A DNA stretch of 6,523 nucleotides from an uncultured Caulobacterales bacterium (GTDB lineage Bacteria; Pseudomonadota; Alphaproteobacteria; Caulobacterales; Maricaulaceae), in the NCBI GenBank assembly GCA_937981945.1, contig CALJNJ010000129.1, positions 1 to 6,523 of the forward strand, in the 5' to 3' direction. Of this stretch, positions 1 to 6,523 are shown piece by piece (position 1 is the stretch's first letter; each line of letters begins with the position of its first letter). The translations under genes were made by a program, and so were the position numbers. Under the pieces are notes generated by a model. That model was given only the letters and a program-made list of their open reading frames with translations. It was not told where the DNA came from and made no database searches.

Positions 1-1303
1 CGACGAAGATTATGAGCAAAACAAAGTAGCCGATCTTTCGCGCACGGTGACAGCGGACAAGCCTGACATGGCTGTCGCGCTTACAAATGCCCGCATTATC
101 ACAATGTCAGATGATGATGGCGGTGTTATCGAAAACGGCACGGTTGTTATTTATGGTGACCGCATTCAGGACATTGGCGATGACGTCGAAATTCCGGCCG
201 GTATCGAAGTTTTGGATATGGAAGGCATGACAATCATTCCTGGCCTGATCGATGCCCATGCTCACGGACCGCAAGGTGTCGGTGATATGACGCCGGAGCA
301 AAACTGGGAAGCTGTCGCGCATTTGGCGCTGGGTGTGACTACGATCTTTGATCCGTCGTCGAGAGCCGCCGCGATTTTCCCTGCCGCCGAAATGCAGCAA
401 GCCGGAACATTGCTTTCGCCGCGCATCTTCTCAACCGGTGAAGTTATTTACGGCGCGAAAGCTCCGGGCTTCTTTGCGGCCATCAGCGATGCTGATGACG
501 CCTCTGAGCACGTTACACGCCTAAACTCGCAAGGTGCACACGGTGTGAAAAACTATAATCAGCCGCGCAGAGAACAGCGACAGCAAGTGACCCACGCCGG
601 ACGCGAACAAAACATCTTGGTCGTACCCGAAGGCGGCTCACTTTATCACATGGACATGTCATTGGTCGCGGACGGTAATTCCTCGATTGAGCATAATATC
701 CCCGTTGGCGAAATTTATGACGATGTGGTCCAGTTTATGGGCCAATCCGATACGGCTTATGTCCCGACCCTTGTTGTGACCTATGGCGGCGTCCGCGGCG
801 AAAGCTATTACTACCAAAACAGCAATGTTTGGGAGCACCCTATCCTGTCCAAACATGTTCCGCCGCGTCAGTTGCAGGCCGATTCAGTTCGCCGCCAAAT
901 GGCACCTGAGGAAGATTACGCAGATGCCGCAGCCGCTGCCGTTGCCAAAAAGCTTCAGGACGCAGGCGTCCTCGTCACGATTGGCGCCCACGGTCAACGC
1001 GAAGGCCTGGCCTCGCATTGGGAAATGTGGTCCTTCGCCCGCGGCGGCATGGACCCGGTCGAAGCCTTACAAACAGCGACCGTAGATTCGGCCAAACATT
1101 TGGGCTTCATCGACGACATCGGAACGCTCGAAGAAGGCAAGCTGGCTGACCTGGTTATCCTAAACGAGAACCCGCTGGAGGACATCGGGCATACGGATGA
1201 CATTGAAATGGTAATGCTGGGAGGCAGGCTCTATAATGCTGAAACCATGGATGAAATGATCACCGGTGATCGCAAACGTCTTCCCTATTGGTGGGAAGAA
1301 TAG
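1..1303 (+). CDS. Amidohydrolase family protein, C-terminal part (5' end outside window); probably the tail of a TolB-like propeller/amidohydrolase fusion
   Basis: The frame is open from the first complete codon at base 2 to the TAG at 1301-1303, giving 433 residues. A GTG at 47 is a poor start: it has no Shine-Dalgarno sequence and the frame reads on upstream, so the gene is cut by the window edge. Visible in order (fragment numbering) are a small beta domain typical of amidohydrolases (VALTNARIITM, about 25-35), the metal motif HAH after GLID (His86, His88), Lys183 in GVKNYNQ as the likely carboxylated lysine, PEGG (Glu210), His231 in IEHN, His330 in IGAHG, and the closing beta-domain strand LADLVILNENP (about 381-391). 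The IGAHGQ...HWE and KNYNQPRREQRQ blocks match, from memory, proteins of about 1,000-1,100 residues with an N-terminal TolB/WD40-like propeller and a C-terminal amidohydrolase, often predicted to be exported. A hydrolytic role, perhaps on peptides or cyclic amides, is inferred. The substrate is unknown. The family call is firm; the fusion is inferred because the propeller lies outside the window. Confidence 0.88.
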   Translation, partial: DEDYEQNKVADLSRTVTADKPDMAVALTNARIITMSDDDGGVIENGTVVIYGDRIQDIGDDVEIPAGIEVLDMEGMTIIPGLIDAHAHGPQGVGDMTPEQNWEAVAHLALGVTTIFDPSSRAAAIFPAAEMQQAGTLLSPRIFSTGEVIYGAKAPGFFAAISDADDASEHVTRLNSQGAHGVKNYNQPRREQRQQVTHAGREQNILVVPEGGSLYHMDMSLVADGNSSIEHNIPVGEIYDDVVQFMGQSDTAYVPTLVVTYGGVRGESYYYQNSNVWEHPILSKHVPPRQLQADSVRRQMAPEEDYADAAAAAVAKKLQDAGVLVTIGAHGQREGLASHWEMWSFARGGMDPVEALQTATVDSAKHLGFIDDIGTLEEGKLADLVILNENPLEDIGHTDDIEMVMLGGRLYNAETMDEMITGDRKRLPYWWEE

Positions 1304-1320
1304 CGAGAGATAAATTGAAG

Positions 1321-1346
1321 AAGGCCTCCAAACGGAGGCCTTTTTT
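1321..1346. terminator. Bidirectional Rho-independent terminator between convergent genes
   Basis: A perfect 9-base-pair stem (AAGGCCTCC at 1321-1329, GGAGGCCTT at 1334-1342) closes a 4-base loop. It begins 17 bases after the amidohydrolase stop. On the plus strand it is followed by four more Ts (1343-1346), and the whole T run covers 1341-1346, a classic intrinsic terminator. On the minus strand the same hairpin starts two bases after the glutamate dehydrogenase stop and is followed by CTTCAATTTA, a weaker U tract. Termination should therefore be stronger for the amidohydrolase than for the dehydrogenase operon. That difference in strength is inferred from the tails. Confidence 0.88.
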
Positions 1347-4300
1347 ACAGCTCGGAGAGCAAGTCTGACAATCGCGCATTGACGATTGCAAATTTGGAAA
1401 CGGTCCAGCCGCCTTTGCGGGCCATACCGGCGACGGTTTCTTCATAAGCTTTCATGCTCGGCACGCGGGCCTTCACCCATTCGGAAATTAACCCGTCGAC
1501 ATCTTTGGCCGAAGATTTGTTTCGAAACTTTGCGGCATCCACCGCAAATTTTGTTTGTGCCTTGAAAAAATCTTCCTGCAAATGTCGCATGGCCAATCGC
1601 TCCCAATGATCATCGGAATTTGCATTGATGAGAGCAGCTCTTATGCGGTCCATTCTAAAACGGCCGCCTATTTCATAGAACAGCTCGGCGGACCACGGAA
1701 TGTCTTCACTGACTTTACCGGCCAATTCCATCACATCAAACCCTGAGGCGCGGGAGCGCAGAAGCGCGACGTCCGTTGCAAGGTCCTTTGAGATACCTAA
1801 TTTGACGAAAGATTTGATCCGGCTTTCCGCTCGTTTTTGATCATAAGGCGACAACAGCTTGAGCCAGCGGCTGTCCACCACGGAGGCCAGACCTGCCCGT
1901 TTTGCGATCCGTTTGGTAATATCGCCGGCTTCGCCGCGGCGGACCAACCAAGCCATGACGCGCATCATCACTTTGGCGATTTCCTGATGGAGCTCAGTCT
2001 GAGCTCGGGCATTCACCTTATTATCGAGTTTGGCAATTTCGGATCTGAGGTCTTCAATATTGAGTGCCTCATAGGCCACTAAAAACGCTTTGGCGATATC
2101 GGCAACAGACCCTTGGGTCTGCTCTTCCTGACGCATAATGCATAATGGTCCGCATACATCGACCATCTTATTGACCAAGCGCGATGTAATAATCTCCCGG
2201 CGCAAACGATGGCCCTTCATAGCCTTATCGAATTTGTGCAATTTGTTCGGGAAGTAAGCTTTCAGAATTTTTTGAGTATACGGATCGTCGGCCACATCTG
2301 TTTCAATCAGATCATCAAAGAGAACGTTTTTCGAATAGGCCATAATGACCGCGATCTCAGGACGGGTCAGTCCCTTTTTCTGACCGGCTAAAGTTTGCAT
2401 GGCTTCTTTGGATGGTAATCCTTCGACGACACGGTCCAAAAGACCGCGTTTTTCCAAACTGACCATGAAGCGTTCATAGGCATTAAGATCAATCGGAGCG
2501 CGGAGCTCTGCCAGAGATAATGCGCCGGTTTGATCGTAATTGTGCTGAAGCACAAGGTCGGCCACATTATCCGTCATATCTTCGAGCAATTTATTGCGGT
2601 CTTTTGCTTTCAGGGCTTTGCCCTTTATGGCGCCCCGCAGCAAAATCTTGATATTGACTTCATTATCTGAGCTGTCCACGCCCGCTGAATTGTCGATGGC
2701 GTCTGTATTTAAACGTCCGCCTCGCCTCGCAAATTCAATACGGCCGGCTTGAGTCATGCCTAAATTGGCACCTTCACCAATAACGGAGGCTTTAAGCTGT
2801 GTGGCGTCCACACGTAAGCCGTCATTGGCTTTATCGCCCACATCTGAATGGCTTTCAGAGGATGATTTGACATAGGTTCCGATGCCGCCAAACCAAAGCA
2901 ATTCGGTTTCGGATTTAAGAAGAGCATGGATCAATTCATCAGGCGTTACACTGTCCTTGGACAGGCCTGACATAGCTTTCATCTCGTCTGTCAAATCAAT
3001 AGATTTTTCTGCTCGGGAGAAAACACCGCCGCCTTTGGAGATCAGTGTCTTATTGTAATCCTGCCATGTCGAGCGGGGCAATTTGAACATACGCTCCCGC
3101 TCTTTGAATGATTTTGCCATATCCGGATTGGGGTCGATAAAGATATCGAGATGATTAAACGCTGCTAAGAGTTTGATTTTCTTAGATAACAGCATTCCGT
3201 TACCGAAGACGTCGCCGGACATATCGCCCACACCGATGACAGAAAACTCTTCTGTTTGAATGTCCTTATTCATTTCGCGGAAGTGACGTTTAACAGCCTC
3301 CCAACCGCCGCGCGCGGTTATGCCCATGACCTTGTGATCATAGCCGGCCGAACCCCCGGAAGCGAAAGCATCATCGAGCCAAAAATCATAATCCCCTGAA
3401 ATTCCGTTGGCGATGTCAGAGAATGTCGCTGTCCCTTTATCCGCTGCGACGACCAGATACGGATCAGGCGGATCGTGACAAATCACGTCTTTGGGCGAGA
3501 CCGTCCCCTTACCGCTGTAAGTATCAGTAATATCCAAACATCCTGAAATAAAAGTCTTATAAGCTGCAATGCCTTCGGCCAGCCATTCATCTCTGGTGCC
3601 GCCTTTGGGCAATTGTTTTGGGAAAAACCCGCCTTTTGAGCCAACGGGGACGATCACGGCATTCTTCACTTGTTGGGCTTTGACCAAACCGAGAACTTCC
3701 GTGCGAAAATCATCCCGGCGATCTGACCAGCGCAAACCACCGCGGGCGACAGCGCCGAAGCGCAAATGTACGGCTTCTACCTTGGGCGAGCTGACATAAA
3801 TCTCACGATAGGGTTTCGGCGCCGGCAAATTTTCAATCGACCGACTGTCAAACTTCATGGAAATATAGGGTTTAACAGCGCCGCCCTCGCCCTGTTGATA
3901 ATAATTGGTTCGCAGAGCATGTTTGGCGGCCTCCGCCAAGCGCCTGATCACCCTGTCGTGCTCAAGAGATCTGACCTCATTGAGGCCGGACGCGATCGCT
4001 ACTGATATCTTCCCCGCGGCCGTCTTACGCTGCGACATGTTTTTGAACATGGCCGGGTCAAACTTGGCATGCAGCAAATCCAGCAACAGACCCGTCAGTT
4101 TGGGATAAGATTCCAGCGCTTCGATTTGGGTCGCTTCCGAAGGATCCATTCCGCTTTGGCGCCGATAACGCGCCAATAATCTGACCCAAGCAATGTCCCG
4201 CCAATTGGCGCCCAGCGGCAGGATCAAACGGTTAAATCCGTCATCTTCATTTCGGCCTGAGCGCGTTGCCAGGAAAGCCGCTTCAAACACTTCAGCGGAA

Positions 4301-6177
4301 GCTTCAGGGTCTTCAATCGCAAACGGCACCTCGATTTCATAATCATGCACCCAAACAGACGGCGCAGATTTACGGCGCATTTCATAGCCGGTCTCTTGAA
4401 TGACGTGGCATGAAAAATTTGTGAAAACCGGAATGGCTGATGAGGGCTCAACTCTTTGTCCCAAACTGAATATTTTGGCTTTGAAACAACGCCCGCCGAC
4501 GTCAGCGGGCTTATAAACTTTAGCCGCAATGGTATTTTGATCTGACAGGGTTTCCGCAATCAGAATATCCGCTAAAGCCTGTTTGGCGGTAAAAGCGTTT
4601 TGGTAAGCAACTGAAAAGGCCTGATTGTAGTGACCCAAATCGTCGACGGTTTGATCAGTCCGGTCCTCGGCCATCATGACGACGCTATCAAACCAAGGCT
4701 GGGCAATTTCAGCGACGCGGTCTTCCAAGGCTTTCAGATCCGGTTTCAAACCTTCATCCGGATTCATCCCAATGATAAAATGAACTCTGGCCATAGGGGC
4801 ATCGCTATATTGCGGATAAAAGGCGGATATCCGTCCGCCAAAGGCGTCTTTCAAAGCTTCGCCTATTCGGACCCGAACCCGGGTATTATAATGCTCAGGC
4901 GGCACATAAACGAGGATTGACGCGAAACGGTCAAACGGATCGCGGCGGACAAATATCCGCGCTCGCGGACGATCAAAACCCTGCGCAATGCCGGTTGATA
5001 TCTTTAAAAGTTCGTCTTCTTCGATCTGGAATAATTCATCACGGGGATAGGTCGATAAAACGTAATCCAGACGTTTTGCATTGTGACCTCCGGGGGCATG
5101 CCCTGCCCGTTCCTGCACCCGCATAACTTTGCGGCGAATAAGCGGCACATATTGGGGTGATCTGCTGTAGGCGTCGGCTGTGAACAGACCGACAAACCTG
5201 GTTTCTCCGGTGACGTCGCCTGCCCAATCATAGTGTTTGACCGAGACATAATCCATCCGCACACGCCGGTGAACCCGCGTAAACACATTGGATTTGGCGA
5301 CGGTAACCGGCGGTGAGCTCTTGATAAATGACTTAACGTTCCCCGCAATCACGGTCGGTTCGGAACTTTGTCTTAAAACCGTAACATCTGAATCCCGCAA
5401 CAGCCCCAATTGACCCTTTTGATCGACAATTGGATTAGCATAATCCGGACTCGTCCCGCCTTTAACAAAGCTGTATTGGCGCGCGCCTAAAAGAACAAAG
5501 TTACCGGATGCAATCCACTCCAGAAACTCTATCCCTTCTATCGTGTCCGGGTCTTGGTCCCGGCCGGGAAGGTTTTTGAGCTCATTTGAAACTTCCTGAA
5601 CTTTTTTGATCAAACCTTTGAAGTCTTTATTGATTGTCTGAACTTCGGCCAAGGTCGCTTTCAGCTCGGCCAGCAAAGCTCTCTCGGTCGCGCGGCTGAT
5701 TGGCGAGGTAACGACCAAAATCATGGACTCCGAGACGGCTGTACCTTCAGCGACCCATTTTCCCGTTTTGTCGCGAAATCCGTTGACGATCGGGTGAAAT
5801 AATCCCGTAACATCGACGCCGAATGACGAAATCGCGGCAACCACAGAATCCACCAAAAATGATTTATCATCGAGGACGATTTGAATGACATTCCCTGCCC
5901 GCACATCAGCTTTGGGGACAACTTTGGAAACCTTATCAATGGCAATCAGCGTCTTCCCAATTTTTCGGGTTTCACCGAACATCCAAAATGCCCTGGCCAG
6001 CTCGACCAAATCTTTCGCGTTGAAATCCGTGAAATCACTTTGCGAAGCGTCCCGATAAAACTCTTTCAGGTAATTGCGCGCGCCGGCCTCAAATCCGCGA
6101 TCAGCAGCATTGGTAAAATCATCAACCTTACCGGCCGCCTTTAAAAAGGTGCTCTCTGAAAATTGCATAATGCTCAT
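1345..6177 (-). CDS. gdhZ: NAD-specific glutamate dehydrogenase, large 180-kDa type
   Basis: This enzyme converts glutamate + NAD+ + water to 2-oxoglutarate + ammonium + NADH in the cytoplasm, mainly for glutamate breakdown. It has 1610 residues, full length for the large-GDH family. The start is ATG at 6177, chosen for the GGGAGG five bases upstream; the longer frame back to TTG at 6219 would overlap the upstream gene. Family architecture is recognisable: N-terminal ACT-like regulatory region (FLVDSVVAAI near 107-116), a second block near 218-237 (FLEWIASGNFVLLG), the VHRRVRMDY region (about 302-310), a second ACT-like segment (about 404-476) and a third (about 555-600). The catalytic domain (roughly 720-1230) shows RGGLRWSDR (812-820), Lys833 and Lys838, GSKGGF with Lys848, AADKGTATFSD (911-921), the dinucleotide-fold motif GVGDMSGDVFGNG (982-994), GEGANLG (1134-1140) and DNSAGVD (1162-1168). 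The remainder is a helical C-terminal domain. No frameshift or missing core motif is visible. In this family the N-terminal part serves regulation and oligomerisation. The symbol follows Caulobacter usage; Pseudomonas uses gdhB. Confidence 0.96.
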   Translation of the reverse strand: MSIMQFSESTFLKAAGKVDDFTNAADRGFEAGARNYLKEFYRDASQSDFTDFNAKDLVELARAFWMFGETRKIGKTLIAIDKVSKVVPKADVRAGNVIQIVLDDKSFLVDSVVAAISSFGVDVTGLFHPIVNGFRDKTGKWVAEGTAVSESMILVVTSPISRATERALLAELKATLAEVQTINKDFKGLIKKVQEVSNELKNLPGRDQDPDTIEGIEFLEWIASGNFVLLGARQYSFVKGGTSPDYANPIVDQKGQLGLLRDSDVTVLRQSSEPTVIAGNVKSFIKSSPPVTVAKSNVFTRVHRRVRMDYVSVKHYDWAGDVTGETRFVGLFTADAYSRSPQYVPLIRRKVMRVQERAGHAPGGHNAKRLDYVLSTYPRDELFQIEEDELLKISTGIAQGFDRPRARIFVRRDPFDRFASILVYVPPEHYNTRVRVRIGEALKDAFGGRISAFYPQYSDAPMARVHFIIGMNPDEGLKPDLKALEDRVAEIAQPWFDSVVMMAEDRTDQTVDDLGHYNQAFSVAYQNAFTAKQALADILIAETLSDQNTIAAKVYKPADVGGRCFKAKIFSLGQRVEPSSAIPVFTNFSCHVIQETGYEMRRKSAPSVWVHDYEIEVPFAIEDPEASAEVFEAAFLATRSGRNEDDGFNRLILPLGANWRDIAWVRLLARYRRQSGMDPSEATQIEALESYPKLTGLLLDLLHAKFDPAMFKNMSQRKTAAGKISVAIASGLNEVRSLEHDRVIRRLAEAAKHALRTNYYQQGEGGAVKPYISMKFDSRSIENLPAPKPYREIYVSSPKVEAVHLRFGAVARGGLRWSDRRDDFRTEVLGLVKAQQVKNAVIVPVGSKGGFFPKQLPKGGTRDEWLAEGIAAYKTFISGCLDITDTYSGKGTVSPKDVICHDPPDPYLVVAADKGTATFSDIANGISGDYDFWLDDAFASGGSAGYDHKVMGITARGGWEAVKRHFREMNKDIQTEEFSVIGVGDMSGDVFGNGMLLSKKIKLLAAFNHLDIFIDPNPDMAKSFKERERMFKLPRSTWQDYNKTLISKGGGVFSRAEKSIDLTDEMKAMSGLSKDSVTPDELIHALLKSETELLWFGGIGTYVKSSSESHSDVGDKANDGLRVDATQLKASVIGEGANLGMTQAGRIEFARRGGRLNTDAIDNSAGVDSSDNEVNIKILLRGAIKGKALKAKDRNKLLEDMTDNVADLVLQHNYDQTGALSLAELRAPIDLNAYERFMVSLEKRGLLDRVVEGLPSKEAMQTLAGQKKGLTRPEIAVIMAYSKNVLFDDLIETDVADDPYTQKILKAYFPNKLHKFDKAMKGHRLRREIITSRLVNKMVDVCGPLCIMRQEEQTQGSVADIAKAFLVAYEALNIEDLRSEIAKLDNKVNARAQTELHQEIAKVMMRVMAWLVRRGEAGDITKRIAKRAGLASVVDSRWLKLLSPYDQKRAESRIKSFVKLGISKDLATDVALLRSRASGFDVMELAGKVSEDIPWSAELFYEIGGRFRMDRIRAALINANSDDHWERLAMRHLQEDFFKAQTKFAVDAAKFRNKSSAKDVDGLISEWVKARVPSMKAYEETVAGMARKGGWTVSKFAIVNARLSDLLSEL

Positions 6178-6182
6178 TTCTT

Positions 6183-6188
6183 CCTCCC
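6183..6188 (-). promoter_or_regulatory. Shine-Dalgarno sequence deciding the glutamate dehydrogenase start
   Basis: On the minus strand GGGAGG is followed by AAGAA and then ATG at 6177, a five-base spacing. It selects this ATG over the in-frame TTG at 6219, which lies inside the upstream gene, and over the in-frame ATG three codons downstream at 6168. A strong site in a gap of only 25 bases fits independent ribosome loading on an operon transcript. Confidence 0.85.
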
Positions 6189-6202
6189 TGCCCCTATTTT
6201 TA

Positions 6203-6523
6203 TCAACCGGCGGCGTCAATCCGCCGGCGGGCCAATCTGTCGGCTATAACACTTGTGGCCTGACCTTCGTTTTCGGACAATTCAAATATTTCGTCCAAGG
6301 TTGTTGCCAGCCCGTCCAGCTTACCATCAACCCATTTCGGATCGTAGTGACCGGAAAGCTCTGCCGCGACATTGATAATACCGCCGCCGTTTATAACATA
6401 ATCCGGGCAATAAAGAATGCCGCGTTTTTTAAGCTCTGCACCCATTTGCGGCTCAGCCAATTGGTTATTGGCAGCTCCGCCGATAATTTTGGCCTTAATT
6501 TCAGGCAGGCTCTCGGCATTGAT
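6203..6523 (-). CDS. Glu/Leu/Phe/Val dehydrogenase, C-terminal part (leucine dehydrogenase-like; 5' end outside window)
   Basis: The minus-strand frame is open from the right edge (first codon ATC at 6523-6521) to TGA at 6205-6203, giving 106 residues. This is the end of the NAD-binding domain plus the C-terminal helix of an amino-acid dehydrogenase that oxidatively deaminates its substrate to a 2-oxo acid and ammonium. Fragment residues 12-22 (KIIGGAANNQL) include the Ala-Asn-Asn loop near the nicotinamide. Residues 38-52 (YCPDYVINGGGIINV) match the family's PDYVINAGG motif, with Gly46 where I recall Ala. The closing segment ATSVIADRLARRRI resembles the end of Bacillus leucine dehydrogenase, but the chain stops soon afterwards, so the tail is shorter than in Bacillus. 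Substrate choice (Leu/Val, Phe or another) depends on residues outside the window, so no symbol is given. The stop lies 25 bases before the glutamate dehydrogenase ATG with no terminator or obvious promoter between them, which suggests co-transcription. Confidence 0.92.
   Translation of the reverse strand: MNAESLPEIKAKIIGGAANNQLAEPQMGAELKKRGILYCPDYVINGGGIINVAAELSGHYDPKWVDGKLDGLATTLDEIFELSENEGQATSVIADRLARRRIDAAG
6207..6227. repeat. GC-rich inverted repeat at the 3' end of the leucine dehydrogenase-like gene
   Basis: CCGGCGG (6207-6213) and CCGCCGG (6221-6227) are perfect reverse complements around a 7-base loop. They lie in the last codons of the dehydrogenase, just before its TGA. In the minus-strand transcript the hairpin is followed by TTGATAAAAATAGGGG, which has no U tract, so it is not a standard intrinsic terminator. 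It could stabilise or mark a processing site in the two-gene mRNA. It could also be a by-product of the CGC CGG CGG (Arg-Arg-Arg) and GCC GCC (Ala-Ala) codons. Confidence 0.5.

Noticed and set aside
107..1203. Open frames opposite and alongside the amidohydrolase
   Set aside because: They lie entirely within a well-supported coding frame, resemble no protein I know, and have no independent start signals.
47..1303. A complete 418-residue amidohydrolase starting at GTG 47
   Set aside because: There is no ribosome binding site before this GTG, and the frame continues in family-like linker sequence to the window edge. The gene is better read as truncated by the window.
4491..4510. Inverted repeat GCCCGC...GCGGGC inside the glutamate dehydrogenase
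   Set aside because: A 6-base-pair stem in the middle of a long coding region is expected by chance and has no associated regulatory feature.
4824..4841. Inverted repeat GGCGGA...TCCGCC inside the glutamate dehydrogenase
   Set aside because: It is short, lies within conserved coding sequence, and has no U tract or nearby gene boundary.
4224..5348. Several open frames of 60-115 codons on both strands within the glutamate dehydrogenase
   Set aside because: They overlap a gene whose protein is conserved throughout, have no recognisable domains and no start signals, and are shadows of its codon pattern.
1345..6219. A longer glutamate dehydrogenase starting at TTG 6219
   Set aside because: That start lies inside the upstream dehydrogenase gene, has no clear Shine-Dalgarno sequence, and adds 14 charged, unfamily-like residues. 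ATG at 6177 has GGGAGG at ideal spacing.
1..6523. A new defence, mobile or biosynthetic system
   Set aside because: All three genes belong to known metabolic families, coding covers nearly the whole window, and no repeats, integrase, transposase or unexplained conserved gene is present.

Overview
The window suggests a member of the Alphaproteobacteria. The main evidence is a complete large-type (about 180 kDa) NAD-dependent glutamate dehydrogenase, at a length close to what I recall for Caulobacter GdhZ. A TolB-like/amidohydrolase-type protein is also present. Base composition looks close to half G+C by eye. The order or family cannot be fixed from this window.

Layout, left to right. (1) Bases 1-1303, plus strand: the C-terminal 433 residues of a metal-dependent amidohydrolase. 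Its reading frame is open at the left edge, so the gene starts outside the window. (2) Bases 1304-1344: a 41-base convergent intergenic gap, nearly filled by one strong hairpin that can terminate transcription from both sides. (3) Bases 1345-6177, minus strand: a complete NAD-glutamate dehydrogenase of 1610 residues, with a strong Shine-Dalgarno sequence that fixes its start. (4) Bases 6203-6523, minus strand: the C-terminal 106 residues of a Glu/Leu/Phe/Val dehydrogenase, most like leucine dehydrogenase. It lies 25 bases upstream of the glutamate dehydrogenase on the same strand, and a GC-rich inverted repeat sits at its 3' end.

The two minus-strand genes look like an operon of two NAD-linked oxidative deaminases, transcribed right to left. 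One would release ammonium and NADH from branched-chain (or related) amino acids and the other from glutamate. Because transamination of branched-chain amino acids yields glutamate, the pair makes sense as a module for using amino acids as carbon and nitrogen sources. The amidohydrolase faces the other way and shows no visible functional link to them.

I found no RNA genes, mobile elements, CRISPR arrays, phage or defence genes, and no sign of a new system. The window reads as ordinary core metabolism with a few details worth checking. No stretch of more than 300 bases lacks a gene.
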